64,000 bases of DNA from Blastomonas fulva (GCF_003431825.1 NZ_CP020083.1:682001-746000); one strand, 5' to 3'. Counted from the stretch's first letter, positions 27,517 through 38,163 are shown. Made by a program: numbers and translations. The notes: generated by a model not told the origin, from the sequence alone.

Positions 27517-28559
27517 CCCCCGCCGAACACCTCAAGTCGATCGCCGCCACCCGCATCATGATGCTCGACGGCGGCTATGGCACCGCAATTCAGGCGGCCA
27601 AGCTGACCGAGCAGGATTTCCGGGGCAATCTGGAGTTCACGCACGACCAGAAGGGCAACAACGATATCCTCGCGCTCACCTGTCCTCCGGTGATCGCGGG
27701 AATCCACCGCGCCTATCTGGATGCAGGATCGGATATCATCGAGACCAACACCTTCAGCGCCAACCGCATCAGCCAGGCCGATTATGGCGCGGAACATCTG
27801 GTGCGCGAGATCAATCTGGAATCCGCCCGTGTCGCGCGCGAGGAAGCCAATGCGGCGCATGCCCGTGACGGCAAGCCCCGCTTTGTGGCAGGTGCGATCG
27901 GCCCGACCAACAAGACGCTGTCGCTGTCTCCGGACGTCAACGATCCGGGCTATCGCGAGGTCGATTTCGATACCATGCGCGATGTCTATCGCGAACAGTG
28001 CGACGCACTGGTCGAAGGCGGGGTAGACTTCATCCTGATCGAGACGATCTTCGACACGCTGAACGCCAAGGCCGCCGCGATGGCCGCTCGTGATGCGGCG
28101 CAGGCTGCCGGGCGCGAAGTGCCGATCATGATCTCGATGACGATCACCGACATGGCCGGACGCAACCTGTCCGGCCACACCGTCGAGGCGTTCTGGCACG
28201 CGGTGCGGCACATCAAGCCGCTGACCATCGGGCTCAACTGCTCGTTCGGCGCCGACCTGCTGCGTCCGCATCTCGCGGCACTGGCGCGGCAGGCCGATAC
28301 TTTGGTGATGGCCTATCCCAATGCCGGGCTGCCCAATGATCTTGGCCAGTATGACGAGCTGCCCGAACAGACCGCAGAGCTGATCAAGCAGTGGCTCGAC
28401 GACGGCCTGATCAACATCGTCGGCGGCTGCTGCGGCACCACCCCTGCGCATATCGGCGCAATCGCGCGCGCGGTTGCCGATGCCCAGCCCCGCGCCATCC
28501 CCACCCCGCCGGTGCAGACGCGCCTCGCCGGGCTGGAGCCGTTCACGATGGCGGCTTGA
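27513..28559 (+). CDS. metH: Methionine synthase, homocysteine-methyltransferase subunit (split MetH)
   Basis: Protein of 348 residues covering only the N-terminal homocysteine-binding domain of cobalamin-dependent methionine synthase. It shows [41 protein letters not shown], and the zinc ligands in [11 protein letters not shown] and [11 protein letters not shown]. The GTG start at 27513 overlaps the metF stop. The remaining MetH domains are encoded by the next gene after a 144-base gap. Split MetH is known in several alphaproteobacteria, so this is not a broken gene. Confidence 0.94.
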   Translation: MTPAEHLKSIAATRIMMLDGGYGTAIQAAKLTEQDFRGNLEFTHDQKGNNDILALTCPPVIAGIHRAYLDAGSDIIETNTFSANRISQADYGAEHLVREINLESARVAREEANAAHARDGKPRFVAGAIGPTNKTLSLSPDVNDPGYREVDFDTMRDVYREQCDALVEGGVDFILIETIFDTLNAKAAAMAARDAAQAAGREVPIMISMTITDMAGRNLSGHTVEAFWHAVRHIKPLTIGLNCSFGADLLRPHLAALARQADTLVMAYPNAGLPNDLGQYDELPEQTAELIKQWLDDGLINIVGGCCGTTPAHIGAIARAVADAQPRAIPTPPVQTRLAGLEPFTMAA

Positions 28560-28565
28560 TCCAGA

Positions 28566-28690
28566 CTTCTCCCCTCCCGCCTGCGGGAGGGGTAGGCCGC
28601 GCCGCAGGCGAGGCCGGGGTGGGCCTGAACCTGCCCGAAGTTTTGTAGCCGCGCCCACCCCCTACCCCCTCCCGCAAGCGGGAGGGGAGA
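28566..28690. repeat. Palindromic repeat element between the metH genes
   Basis: Two hairpins, CCCCTCCCGC/GCGGGAGGGG at 28571-28592 and again at 28666-28687, bracket a GC-rich spacer with GCCGCGCC-type segments. It is the 'CTCCCCTCCCGC' intergenic repeat type common in sphingomonads. It occupies nearly the whole gap inside the operon. Confidence 0.75.
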
Positions 28691-28703
28691 GAATTGAGAA
28701 AAA

Positions 28704-31301
28704 ATGACCCAGTCCACCGCCCAGTTCGTCAACATCGGCGAGCGCACCAACGTTACCGGCTCTGCCAAGTTCAAGAAGCTGATCATGGAAGACCGCTATG
28801 AAGAGGCGGTCGATGTCGCGCGCCAGCAGGTGGAGAACGGCGCGCAGGTCGTCGACATCAACATGGACGAAGGCCTGCTCGACGCGCACGCCGCGATGAC
28901 CCGCTATCTCAAGCTGATCGCCGCCGAGCCCGACATCGCGCGCGTTCCGTTCATGATCGATTCGTCGAAATGGTCGGTGATCGAGGCGGGTCTCAAATGC
29001 GTTTCGGGCAAGCCGATCGTCAACTCGATCAGCATGAAGGAAGGCGAGGAAGAGTTCCTGCGCCACGCGCGGATCTGCATGGATTACGGCGCGGCCGTGG
29101 TCGTGATGGCGTTCGACGAAGTCGGGCAGGCCGACACCAAGGAGCGCAAGGTCGAGATCTGCGAGCGCGCGTACAAGTTGCTCACCGGAATCGGTTTCCC
29201 GCCCGAAGACATCATCTTCGACCCCAACATCTTCGCGGTCGCCACCGGCATCGACGAGCATCGCCGCTATGCCATCGACTTCATCGAAGCGTGCACCGAG
29301 ATCAAGAAGCGTTGCCCGCATGTCCATATCTCGGGCGGCGTCTCCAACCTGTCGTTCAGCTTCCGTGGCAACGAGCCGGTGCGCCGCGCGATGCACAGCG
29401 TGTTCCTCTACCACGCCATCAAGGCAGGCATGGACATGGGCATCGTCAACGCAGGGCAGCTCGACATCTATGACGACATCAATCCCGAGCTGCGCGAAGC
29501 GTGCGAGGATGTGATCTGGGACAGGCGCGAGGATTCGACCGAGCGGCTGATCACGCTGGCCGAATCCTTCCGCGGCAAGGACGAGCGCGCCGAGAAGCAG
29601 GCCGCCGAATGGCGCAGCTGGCCGGTGGTCAAGCGGCTGGAGTATGCGCTCGTCAAGGGCATCGACGCGCATATCGTCGAGGATACCGAGGAAGCGCGGC
29701 TTGAAGCGACCCGCCCGATAGAGGTCATCGAAGGCCCGCTGATGGACGGGATGAACGTGGTCGGCGACCTGTTCGGCGAGGGAAAGATGTTCCTGCCGCA
29801 GGTGGTCAAATCCGCACGCGTGATGAAGAAGGCGGTCGCGCACCTGTTCCCCTATATCGAGGCCGAGAAGGACCCCAATGCCAAGGGCAAGGGCCGGATC
29901 ATCATGGCGACCGTGAAGGGCGATGTGCACGATATCGGCAAGAACATCGTCGGCGTAGTGCTGCAGTGCAACGGCTATGAGGTCGTCGATCTGGGCGTGA
30001 TGGTGCCCTGGCACGACATCCTCAAGGCCGCTAACGACAACAAGGCCGACATCATCGGCCTGTCCGGCCTGATCACCCCCTCGCTCGACGAGATGGTGAC
30101 CGTGGCCGAGGAAATGCAGAAGGCGGGCATGACCATGCCGCTGATGATCGGCGGGGCCACCACTTCCAAGGTCCACACCGCGCTCAGGATCGCGCCGGCG
30201 TATGAAGGCCCGGTGATCCACGTGCTCGATGCCAGCCGCGCGGTCGGCGTCGCCTCGAACCTGGTCAGCCAGACCAACCGCGATCCCTTCGTGCTCAAGG
30301 TCGCCGAGGAATACGAAGCCGTCCGCATCGCCCGCGCCAACAAGGGGCAGAACGAGCTCGCCCCGCTCGAGGTCGCGCGCGCCAACGGCTTTGTCGCCGA
30401 CATGAGCCAGAAGCCGCCTGCGCCGGTGCAGCCTGGCCTCCACGTGTTCGAGGACTGGGACCTTGCCGACCTTCGCGAATGCATCGACTGGACGCCATTC
30501 TTCCGTGCGTGGGAGCTGGCGGGCAACTTCCCCGCAATCCTCACCGACGAAGTGGTCGGCGAGAGCGCGACGTCCTTGTTCGCCGATGCCAATGCGATGC
30601 TCGACCAGATCATCGAAGAGAAATGGCTCACCGCGAAGGGCGTGGTCGGGCTGTGGCCGTGCCAGCGCGATGGCGACGATGTCTTCATCCATGCCGGCGG
30701 CGAGGAAATCCGCATGCCGTTCCTGCGCCAGCAGATTGCCAAGCGCGAGGGCCGGGCGAACATGTGCCTTGCAGACTTCATCGACACCGCGGGTGACTGG
30801 ATCGGCGGCTTTGCGGTCACCGCAGGGCATGGCATCGACGAGCAGCTGGCAAAGTTCCAGGCCAATCACGACGATTACAACGACATCCTGCTGAAAGCGC
30901 TGGCCGACCGCCTCGCCGAAGCCTTTGCCGAACGCCTGCACCAGCACGTGCGCACCACCCTGTGGGGCTATGCGGCAGGCGAGCAGCTGACCAACGAGGC
31001 GCTGATCAAGGAGCAGTATCGCGGCATCCGCCCCGCGCCGGGCTATCCCGCCTGCCCCGACCACAGCGCCAAGCCTGCGCTGTTCGAGATGCTCAAGGCC
31101 ACCGATGCAACCGGCATCACGCTGACCGAAAGCTTTGCGATGCTGCCGACCGCGGCGGTGAGCGGCTTCTATTTCGGTCATCCGGACTCGGCCTATTTCG
31201 GCGTGGCGCGGATCGGTGAGGATCAGCTCATCGATTATGCCCACAGGCGCGGGGTGGACATGGACACCGCCCGCCGCTGGCTGCGTCCCAATCTGGACTG
31301 A
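28704..31301 (+). CDS. metH: Methionine synthase, folate/cobalamin/reactivation subunit (split MetH)
   Basis: Protein of 865 residues carrying the other MetH modules in order: pterin-binding domain ([20 protein letters not shown], residues 7-26 onward), cobalamin cap helices (about 300-380), cobalamin domain with the axial ligand His409 in [11 protein letters not shown], and the SAM-dependent reactivation domain (about 540-865) with [15 protein letters not shown] and the final region [20 protein letters not shown]. Together with the upstream gene it rebuilds a full MetH. Repeats separate the two cistrons. Confidence 0.95.
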   Translation: MTQSTAQFVNIGERTNVTGSAKFKKLIMEDRYEEAVDVARQQVENGAQVVDINMDEGLLDAHAAMTRYLKLIAAEPDIARVPFMIDSSKWSVIEAGLKCVSGKPIVNSISMKEGEEEFLRHARICMDYGAAVVVMAFDEVGQADTKERKVEICERAYKLLTGIGFPPEDIIFDPNIFAVATGIDEHRRYAIDFIEACTEIKKRCPHVHISGGVSNLSFSFRGNEPVRRAMHSVFLYHAIKAGMDMGIVNAGQLDIYDDINPELREACEDVIWDRREDSTERLITLAESFRGKDERAEKQAAEWRSWPVVKRLEYALVKGIDAHIVEDTEEARLEATRPIEVIEGPLMDGMNVVGDLFGEGKMFLPQVVKSARVMKKAVAHLFPYIEAEKDPNAKGKGRIIMATVKGDVHDIGKNIVGVVLQCNGYEVVDLGVMVPWHDILKAANDNKADIIGLSGLITPSLDEMVTVAEEMQKAGMTMPLMIGGATTSKVHTALRIAPAYEGPVIHVLDASRAVGVASNLVSQTNRDPFVLKVAEEYEAVRIARANKGQNELAPLEVARANGFVADMSQKPPAPVQPGLHVFEDWDLADLRECIDWTPFFRAWELAGNFPAILTDEVVGESATSLFADANAMLDQIIEEKWLTAKGVVGLWPCQRDGDDVFIHAGGEEIRMPFLRQQIAKREGRANMCLADFIDTAGDWIGGFAVTAGHGIDEQLAKFQANHDDYNDILLKALADRLAEAFAERLHQHVRTTLWGYAAGEQLTNEALIKEQYRGIRPAPGYPACPDHSAKPALFEMLKATDATGITLTESFAMLPTAAVSGFYFGHPDSAYFGVARIGEDQLIDYAHRRGVDMDTARRWLRPNLD

Positions 31302-31400
31302 CCGGTCGGGATCGGTGCGGATGTGTTGACTCCCGCGCACTAAACCGCAACATCCCGCCGGGACTGGCGCTGCGGCAGTCCCCCAAGGGGCCTGTAACGC

Positions 31401-32672
31401 GTGACACCATCGGAGCTCAGCGCGTATTTCTTCCTGCAGATGGCGCTGATCATCGCCACCTGCAGGGTGATCGGCTATGCGGTTCGCCGGTGGCTGGGCC
31501 AGCCCCAGGTGGTCGGCGAGATGATGGCGGGCGTGGTGCTCGGCCCCTCGCTGTTCGGCTATGTCCTTCCCGACGTGCAGGCCGCGCTGTTCCCAGCAGA
31601 AACCCGCGACGTGCTGTTCGTCTGCGCGCAGCTGGGCGTCGGGCTGTACATGTTCATCGTCGGGCTGGGCTTTCGCTCGGATCACTTCCGCGCGCAAATG
31701 GGCAGCGCCGCTGCGGTATCCTTTACCGGCATGGCGGTCCCGTTCCTGGTCGCCGTCGTGCTCGCCCCGATGCTGCAACGGGTGCCCGGGCTGTTCGCCA
31801 GCGACGTCAACCAGTTCCAGGCGACCCTGTTCCTGGGCGCGTGCATCGCGATCACCGCCTTTCCCATGCTCGCGCGGATCATTCACGAACGCGGGCTCAC
31901 CGATACACGGCTGGGCAGCCTGACGCTGTCAGCCGGCGCGATCGACGATGCCGCCGCGTGGACGGTGCTCGCCATCGTGCTGGCGAGCTTCGGCGATGGC
32001 CCGGGCGTCGCGATCAAGGCGATCGCCGGCGGCGCGGCGTTTGCCGCGTTCATGCTGATCTACGGGCGGCGGCTGCTCGCGCCTCTGGGCCGGATCGCCG
32101 AGCGCGATGGCAAGGTCACGCATTCGATGCTGGCGGTGGTGTTCGTGCTGTTCATGATGGCCGCATTCGCGATGGACTTCATCGGCATCCACGCGGTGCT
32201 GGGCGGATTCATCCTGGGCATCTGCATGCCGCGCGGGCTGCTCGCCAACGATGTCCAGCGCCAGCTCGAGCCGATCGTGATGGTGCTGCTGATCCCGATG
32301 TTCTTCGCCTATTCGGGGCTCAACACCCAGCTGACCGTGGTCAACAATGCCGAGCTGCTGGCGATCGCGATGGGGATCCTTGCCGCATCGATCCTCGCCA
32401 AGGGGGTCGCCTGCTATGTCGCCGCGCGGCTGACCGGGCAGGACAATGCGACCGCCATGGCGATCGGCGCGTTGATGAATGCGCGCGGCATGATGGAGCT
32501 GATCATCATCAACATCGGCCTGCAGCGCGGCATCATCGGTCCGGCGCTGTTTTCGATGCTGGTGATCATGGCGATCGTCACGACCTTCATGGCATCGCCG
32601 CTGTTCGATCTGGTCTACGGCCGCAAGCGCAAGAGTGCGCCGGTAACGGATGCCCCCGGGCCTGTCCCGTGA
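31401..32672 (+). CDS. CPA2-type cation:proton antiporter
   Basis: Inner-membrane protein of 423 residues with about 11-13 hydrophobic segments. The exchanger fold is marked by GQPQVVGEMMAGVVLGPSLF near residue 33 and SAGAIDDAAAWTVLAIVLA near residue 178, which holds the paired Asp of the ion site. There is no C-terminal TrkA-N/RCK domain, so it is the short form of the Kef-like family. Start is GTG at 31401; no close ATG gives the first helix. The ion specificity cannot be read. Confidence 0.9.
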   Translation: MTPSELSAYFFLQMALIIATCRVIGYAVRRWLGQPQVVGEMMAGVVLGPSLFGYVLPDVQAALFPAETRDVLFVCAQLGVGLYMFIVGLGFRSDHFRAQMGSAAAVSFTGMAVPFLVAVVLAPMLQRVPGLFASDVNQFQATLFLGACIAITAFPMLARIIHERGLTDTRLGSLTLSAGAIDDAAAWTVLAIVLASFGDGPGVAIKAIAGGAAFAAFMLIYGRRLLAPLGRIAERDGKVTHSMLAVVFVLFMMAAFAMDFIGIHAVLGGFILGICMPRGLLANDVQRQLEPIVMVLLIPMFFAYSGLNTQLTVVNNAELLAIAMGILAASILAKGVACYVAARLTGQDNATAMAIGALMNARGMMELIIINIGLQRGIIGPALFSMLVIMAIVTTFMASPLFDLVYGRKRKSAPVTDAPGPVP

Positions 32673-32739
32673 CGGGACGGGCCTTACGTTAACCCTCTAA
32701 ATCCGCGCGTTTTTGTGCCGCTGTGCTATTTTCCGCGGC

Positions 32740-33681
32740 ATGACCTTCTTTCGCATCCTCCTGCTCGTTGCGCTGCTCGCCAGCATCGCCGTCCCGCTCT
32801 CCGCGCAGCAGGGGCGCCCCACACCCTATCGTATCGCCGAGACCGGCAAGGAATATCGCTCGCTCGCCGATGCTGTTGGCAAGATCGGCGGGGGCACCGG
32901 GACGATCGAGGTACAGCCCGGCATCTGGCGCGACTGCGTGGTGCAGGAGGCGGGCAACATCACCTACCGCGCGGTCACCCCGGGGACCGCGATCTTCGAC
33001 GGCGGCGTGTGCGAGGACAAGGCCACCCTGGTGCTGCGCGGCCGCAGCGCGCGGGTCGAGGGGCTGATCTTCCAGAACATCGCGGTGCGCGACGAGAACG
33101 GCGCAGGCATCCGGCTGGAATGGGGTGACCTGACCGTCGTCAACAGCCTGTTCCGCGACAGCCAGCAGGGTATCCTTTCGGCGCAAAACCCCGGCGGCCG
33201 CATCGTCATCGACAAGAGCACGTTCTCGGGGCTCGGCCTGTGCGCATCGGACTGTGCGCATTCGCTCTATATCGGCGATTACGGCTCGCTCACCGTCACC
33301 CGCTCGCGCTTCGAGAAGGGCCAGGGCGGGCACTATGTCAAAAGCCGCGCAGCCCGGGTCAGCATCACCGATTCGAGCTTCGACGACAGCCGCGGCAATG
33401 GCAGCAACTACATGATTGACCTGCCCGGCGGCGCGAGCGGCGAGATCACCCGCAACATCTTCGTGCAGGGGCAAAACAAGGAAAACTGGTCGGCCTTCAT
33501 CGCTGTGGCCGCCGAGGGCCGCAGCTATTCCTCGGCTGGCCTGCAGATATTCGGCAATGACGCAAGCCTGGCGCCGGGCGTCGAGCGCAACACCTGGTTC
33601 GTCGCCAACTGGAGCCGCGATCCGATCCCGCTGGGCGAAAACCGGCTGGGCAAGGGCCTGAGCCCCTACGACCAGCGCTGA
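32740..33681 (+). CDS. Secreted right-handed beta-helix protein
   Basis: Protein of 313 residues with a signal peptide (MTFFRILLLVALLASIAVPLSA). The mature part starts with a pectate-lyase-like entry (YRSLADAVGKIGGGTGTIEV) and then repeats of beta-strand coils (GLIFQNIAVRDENGAG, LTVVNSLFRDSQQGILS, VSITDSSFDDSRGNGSNY), which is the parallel beta-helix fold of polysaccharide-modifying or -binding proteins. No catalytic residues can be assigned with confidence. The ATG at 32740 matches the signal peptide. It converges with the CNNM/CBS gene with 4 bases between the stops. Confidence 0.82.
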   Translation: MTFFRILLLVALLASIAVPLSAQQGRPTPYRIAETGKEYRSLADAVGKIGGGTGTIEVQPGIWRDCVVQEAGNITYRAVTPGTAIFDGGVCEDKATLVLRGRSARVEGLIFQNIAVRDENGAGIRLEWGDLTVVNSLFRDSQQGILSAQNPGGRIVIDKSTFSGLGLCASDCAHSLYIGDYGSLTVTRSRFEKGQGGHYVKSRAARVSITDSSFDDSRGNGSNYMIDLPGGASGEITRNIFVQGQNKENWSAFIAVAAEGRSYSSAGLQIFGNDASLAPGVERNTWFVANWSRDPIPLGENRLGKGLSPYDQR

Positions 33682-33685
33682 CCCA

Positions 33686-34756
33686 TCAGTTTGCCGTGGC
33701 GTCGATCCCGATCCGCCTCGCGCGCGCCTTCCACATGTCACGGGCATAGGCCTGCATGTCGGGGATCTTGTCGACCTCGTCGATGATCTCGAGCCCGAAG
33801 ATGGTCTCGACCACATCCTCCAGCGTGACGATGCCCTGCGCCGAGCCATATTCGTCGACCACCAGCATGATGTGGTGGTTCTCCTCGATGAACCGTTGAA
33901 ACAACCGGTCCACGGGCACCGTGCCCAGCGTGCTGGTCATCGGCCGGATCAGGCTGTCGAGCGTGGCCTCACCCTGCCGCGCCCGATCGCCCTGCTCGAT
34001 GATGTGCATCAGCACCTCCCCCTTGAGCACGAAGCCGATGACATCGGCCGGGTCGGTATCCGAAATCGGGATGCGGGTGAAAGGCTTGTCGCGCACCTCG
34101 CCCACAAATTCGGCCAGCGGCGTGGTCTTCGGCAGCCCGAACACCACCGTGCGCGGGGTCATGATGTCCCAGGTCTTGACCTCACCCAGCTGCAGCAGAT
34201 TGTGCAGCACCTCGCTTTCCTGCCGATGCAGCTGGCCTGAATCGCTCCCCATCCGCGCGACCGCCATCAGTTCCTCGCGATGCCGGGGCGCGTGCGCGGC
34301 CTGGCCGAAGGTGATCAGCCGGGTCAGCTGCTGCGAAAACCAGACCAAGGGCGCGAGCAGGCGGATCATCACCGGCAGCACCCGCCCGACAAAGGGCGCA
34401 AGCTGCAGCGCATAGCGCGCGCCGATGGTCTTGGGGATGATCTCGGTCAGGATCAGCACCGCCACCGTCAGCGCGGCGGCGAAGATCGCCTGCGTTGAAT
34501 TGCCGAACAGCCGCGCATATTCGGCGCCTGCGCCTGCCGCGCCCATCGTATGCGCGACCGTGTTGAGCGTCAGGATCGCCGCCAGCGGGCGATCGACGTC
34601 GCGCTTGAGCACCTCCATGCCATCGGCCCAGCGTGCGCCGTTGGTCTTGCCGGTCTGGATCGCAGACGGTGTGATGGTGAGCAAAGAGGCTTCGAGCAGC
34701 GAGCACAGGAACGATATTCCCAGCGCGCTGCCAACATAGATGAACAAGAGGGTCAT
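33686..34756 (-). CDS. CNNM/CBS-domain (hemolysin C-like) membrane protein
   Basis: Protein of 356 residues. The N-terminal DUF21/CNNM transmembrane domain (about residues 1-170) contains SFLCSLLEASLLTITPSAI and TEIIPKTIGARYA. A pair of CBS domains follows (TPRTVVFGLPKTTPLAEFVG; HHIMLVVDEYGSAQGIVTLE). The family is linked to magnesium/divalent-cation export. The extra C-terminal CorC_HlyC domain is absent, only a short tail follows. Divergent from the DsbD-type gene. Confidence 0.9.
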   Translation of the reverse strand: MTLLFIYVGSALGISFLCSLLEASLLTITPSAIQTGKTNGARWADGMEVLKRDVDRPLAAILTLNTVAHTMGAAGAGAEYARLFGNSTQAIFAAALTVAVLILTEIIPKTIGARYALQLAPFVGRVLPVMIRLLAPLVWFSQQLTRLITFGQAAHAPRHREELMAVARMGSDSGQLHRQESEVLHNLLQLGEVKTWDIMTPRTVVFGLPKTTPLAEFVGEVRDKPFTRIPISDTDPADVIGFVLKGEVLMHIIEQGDRARQGEATLDSLIRPMTSTLGTVPVDRLFQRFIEENHHIMLVVDEYGSAQGIVTLEDVVETIFGLEIIDEVDKIPDMQAYARDMWKARARRIGIDATAN

Positions 34757-34884
34757 GAATCTGCCAATGGGTGGGGGAAAAGCCGAGCGCTCAAGGAGCG
34801 TACCCCTCGACCACAAGGTCGGTTCCGGGCAAGGGCCCGTTGACCCATTGGCGAAAGCTCGCAAAGCGACTACATCGGCCGCCA

Positions 34885-36966
34885 ATGACGATGCGCCTCC
34901 TGAAAGCCGTACTGGCGGTGATGCTGACCCTGTTGCCGCTCGCCGCGTCGACACAGCTTGTCGCGCAACCGCTGCAGCGCGGCCCCAACAACATCGCGGC
35001 ATCTTTGGTCGCCGAAAGCCCCGCGCCCGCGCCGGGAAGCACCGTCGATCTCGCCTTTGCGATGACGCCCAAGTCCGGCTGGCACGGCTATTGGCTGAAC
35101 CCCGGCGATGCCGGGCTGGGCATGACGCTGACATGGAACCTGCCCAGGGGGGTGAGCGCGGGCGAGTTGCGCTATCCCGTGCCCGAAACGCTGATCATCG
35201 CCGGGCTGATGAACCATGTGTTCGAGGGCGCCTACGCGCCTCTGGTGGCGCTGACCATCGATCCGTCCCTGGCCCCCGGCGCCCGCCTGCCAATCTCGGT
35301 CAAGGCCGACTGGCTGGCCTGCACCGACGAGATCTGCGTGCCCGAAAGCGCGACGCTATCGACCAGCCTGATCGTGGGCGACGGCGCGACCAGCAAGGAC
35401 ACCCGCGCCCGGTTCGACGGCTGGCGCCAGCGCCTGCCCGCGCCTTTGGGATCGAAGGCGACGTATCAGCTCGACGGCAAGATCCTGCGCATCGCCGTCC
35501 CCTATCCCGCAGCGGGCGATATCGAGGCGCCCTATTTCTTCGCAAGCACCGAACGGGCGGTGCGCTACAGCGCGCCCCAGGCCTTTTTCCGCGATGGCGA
35601 CCGGCTGATCATCGAGACCGAGGCGAGCGGCGCATTGGCGGGACCGCTGGCAGGCGTGCTGCGCATCGGTGAGCATCTCGGGCTCGAGCTGGTGGCCGAT
35701 AAGGGCGCGGTGGCGCCCGGCGGCACCCGGATCGATGCCGCCGCAGCGGATGAGCCCGAGGGCGGCATGCTGGCCCTGCTCGCGGCCGCGTTGGGCGGCG
35801 CGCTGCTCGGCGGCCTGCTGCTCAACATCATGCCCTGCGTCTTCCCGATCCTCAGCCTGAAGGCGATCAGCCTTGCCAAGGCCGGTGGCGACGAGCGCGG
35901 TGCGCGGCGCGATGCGCTGGCCTATACTGCGGGCATCGTGCTGGTGTGCGTCGCGCTGGGCGGACTGCTGCTGATCCTGCGCGCGGGCGGCGAGCAGATC
36001 GGCTGGGCATTCCAGCTGCAGGACCCGCGCATCATCCTGGGCCTGTTGCTGCTGGTCACCACGATTTCCTTCAACCTGGCCGGACTGTTCGAGTTCGGCA
36101 GCATTTCTGCAGGCTCGAGCCTCATCGGCAGGGGCGGTGCGGCAGGCTCGTTCTGGACCGGCGCGCTCGCGGCCTTCGTCGCAACACCCTGCACCGGACC
36201 TTTCATGGCCGCGGCGATGGGCAGCGCGCTTGTGCTGCCGGTGCCTGCCGCGCTGCTGGTGTTCGCAGGCCTGGGCCTGGGCCTTGCGCTGCCGTTCCTC
36301 GCGATCGGCTTCATCCCTGCGCTGCGCCACCGCCTGCCACGACCGGGGGCTTGGATGGGCACCTTCCGCAGCATCATGGCGGTGCCGATGTTCCTGACCG
36401 GGCTGGCGCTGGTCTGGCTGCTGGGCCAGCAGACGGGCAACACCGGCGTGCTCTTCGGCCTTGCCGCCGCGATGCTGCTGGCGTTGCTGCTGTGGTGGCT
36501 GGGCGCGCGGCAGAAGGCCGGACGCAGCGGCTGGCTGCCGCTTGCCCCGGCGCTTGCCAGCGCGGTCGCGGCCGTGCTGCTGCTGCCGACGGGAGGAAGT
36601 GCAGCCTCGCCCGGCACCTCTGCCGGTGCCACCCTTCCCGCCCAGCCGTTCAGCGAGGCGAAGCTTGCGCAGCTGCGCGCTGCGGGGACCCCGGTGTTCG
36701 CTTATTTCACCGCCGACTGGTGCATCACCTGCAAGGCCAACGAAGCCGCCGCGATCCAGCGCGAGGCCACCGCCGCCGCGTTCAGCAAGGCGGGCGTGGT
36801 GGTGCTGGAAGGCGATTGGACCCGCCGCGATGCCGCGATCAGCCGCTATCTCGAGGCGCAGGGCCGCTCGGGCGTACCACTGTATGTGTGGTACAAGCCC
36901 GGCAGCGACCCGGTCATCCTGCCGCAGGTGCTCACTGTCGAGACGCTGACCGAACTGGTCGGCTGA
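34885..36966 (+). CDS. DsbD-type thiol:disulfide interchange protein
   Basis: Inner-membrane protein of 693 residues that carries electrons from cytoplasmic thioredoxin to periplasmic thiols. Order of parts: signal peptide (MTMRLLKAVLAVMLTLLPLA), periplasmic N-domain (about 30-300) with Cys in WLACTDEICVP, eight-helix DsbD/CcdA core with redox Cys318 (NIMPCVFP) and Cys436 (TPCTGPF), and a C-terminal thioredoxin domain with WCITCK, Cys613 and Cys616. Met3 is an alternative start. All three redox modules are present, so it should be functional. Confidence 0.92.
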   Translation: MTMRLLKAVLAVMLTLLPLAASTQLVAQPLQRGPNNIAASLVAESPAPAPGSTVDLAFAMTPKSGWHGYWLNPGDAGLGMTLTWNLPRGVSAGELRYPVPETLIIAGLMNHVFEGAYAPLVALTIDPSLAPGARLPISVKADWLACTDEICVPESATLSTSLIVGDGATSKDTRARFDGWRQRLPAPLGSKATYQLDGKILRIAVPYPAAGDIEAPYFFASTERAVRYSAPQAFFRDGDRLIIETEASGALAGPLAGVLRIGEHLGLELVADKGAVAPGGTRIDAAAADEPEGGMLALLAAALGGALLGGLLLNIMPCVFPILSLKAISLAKAGGDERGARRDALAYTAGIVLVCVALGGLLLILRAGGEQIGWAFQLQDPRIILGLLLLVTTISFNLAGLFEFGSISAGSSLIGRGGAAGSFWTGALAAFVATPCTGPFMAAAMGSALVLPVPAALLVFAGLGLGLALPFLAIGFIPALRHRLPRPGAWMGTFRSIMAVPMFLTGLALVWLLGQQTGNTGVLFGLAAAMLLALLLWWLGARQKAGRSGWLPLAPALASAVAAVLLLPTGGSAASPGTSAGATLPAQPFSEAKLAQLRAAGTPVFAYFTADWCITCKANEAAAIQREATAAAFSKAGVVVLEGDWTRRDAAISRYLEAQGRSGVPLYVWYKPGSDPVILPQVLTVETLTELVG

Positions 36967-36987
36967 TCGCCCGATCGGGGGGTGCGC

Positions 36988-38163
36988 TTATGCGGTGACC
37001 GCGCGCAGCCCTTCGATGAAGTGCGGGATATTGGCGTCGGTGAATCCGGCGATGTTGATCCGTCCCGATCCCGCCATGTACACGCCATAGTCGGCGCGCA
37101 GTGCGGCAATCTGTTCGGAGGTCAGCTGCAGCACCGAGAACAGTCCGTTCTGCTGGCCGACCGCGGCGAGATTGACCGACCCGATCGCCTGATGCGCCGC
37201 CAGCGCATCGCGCACGCCGCGCATCCGCGCCCGCATCGATGCAAGCTCGTCGAGCCAGATCTTGGTGAGGCCTTCGTCTTCCAGCACGATCCGCACCGAT
37301 GCCGCGCCATGATCGGGCGGCATCGACCAGTTGGCGCGCGCGAGCGCGGCCAGGTTCGATTGCACCGATGCCTGCTGCGCGGGGCTTTCGGTCATCACAT
37401 ACAGCGCGCCGACGCGCTCGCGATAGAGGCCGAAATTCTTGTCGCAGCTGTACGCAATCAGCGCCTCGGGCACGCGCGAGAGCACCGCACGCAGGCCATA
37501 GCCGTCCGCCTCGAAGCCATGGCCAAGGCCGTGATAGGCAAGGTCGATCAGCGGGAACAGCCGCTTGGCCGCCACCGTCTCGGCAATCTCGTCCCACTGG
37601 GTTTCGCTATAATCCGCGCCGGTGGGGTTGTGGCAGCATCCGTGGAGCAGCACCGCGTCGCCTGCCTCGGCCTTGTCGAGCGCGGCTTCGAGCGCGTTGA
37701 AGTCAAGCCGCTGGGTCGCGACATCCATATGGCGGAAGGTCTCGCAGGCAAGCCCCACTGCATTGAGGATCTGCACATGGTTGGGCCAGCTGGGCGTGCC
37801 CATCCAGATGCGACGGACGCCGGCCTTGAGCAGCAGGTCCGCCGCAAGCCGCACCGCACCGGTGCCGCCCGGGGTCTGCAGCCCGTCGATGCGTCCGGCC
37901 GGGTCGAAATCGCCCAGCATCCACGGCATGATCGCGCGGACAAAGCCCATATCGCCTTCGGGGCCGAGATAGCTCTTGCTGTTCTGGTCCGCGAGCAGCC
38001 TTGCCTCGGCCGCCTTGATCGCCGCAAATACCGGCGTAGCGCCATCGGCGGTGCGATAGACGCCAACGCCAAGGTCGATCTTCTCGGCGCGTTCGTCAGC
38101 GGCATAAAGCTTGATAAGCGCGAGCAGCGCGTCGGCCGGTTGCGCCTTCAATTGTTCAAGCAC
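36988..38163 (-). CDS. Aspartate/aromatic aminotransferase (class I)
   Basis: PLP-dependent transaminase of 391 residues in the AspC/TyrB family: LDLGVGVYRTADGATPVFAA-type N-terminus, YLGPEGDMGF, GGTGAVRLAADLL, LLHGCCHNPTGADYSETQW, and the PLP lysine Lys242 in SCDKNFGLYRERVGAL. The C-terminal RINIAGFTDANIPHF carries the carboxylate-binding Arg. Aspartate versus aromatic preference cannot be told from this. Stops 21 bases past the end of the DsbD-type gene, which converges. Confidence 0.92.
   Translation of the reverse strand: MLEQLKAQPADALLALIKLYAADERAEKIDLGVGVYRTADGATPVFAAIKAAEARLLADQNSKSYLGPEGDMGFVRAIMPWMLGDFDPAGRIDGLQTPGGTGAVRLAADLLLKAGVRRIWMGTPSWPNHVQILNAVGLACETFRHMDVATQRLDFNALEAALDKAEAGDAVLLHGCCHNPTGADYSETQWDEIAETVAAKRLFPLIDLAYHGLGHGFEADGYGLRAVLSRVPEALIAYSCDKNFGLYRERVGALYVMTESPAQQASVQSNLAALARANWSMPPDHGAASVRIVLEDEGLTKIWLDELASMRARMRGVRDALAAHQAIGSVNLAAVGQQNGLFSVLQLTSEQIAALRADYGVYMAGSGRINIAGFTDANIPHFIEGLRAVTA

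Noticed and set aside
27513..31301. metH as a gene broken by a repeat insertion
   Set aside because: Both parts have proper starts, complete domains and ribosome contexts, and the split falls at a domain border; two-gene MetH is known in alphaproteobacteria.
28662..31886. Open frame of over 1000 codons on the minus strand opposite metH part 2
   Set aside because: Antisense to an unambiguous MetH subunit and of biased composition; no recognisable domain.
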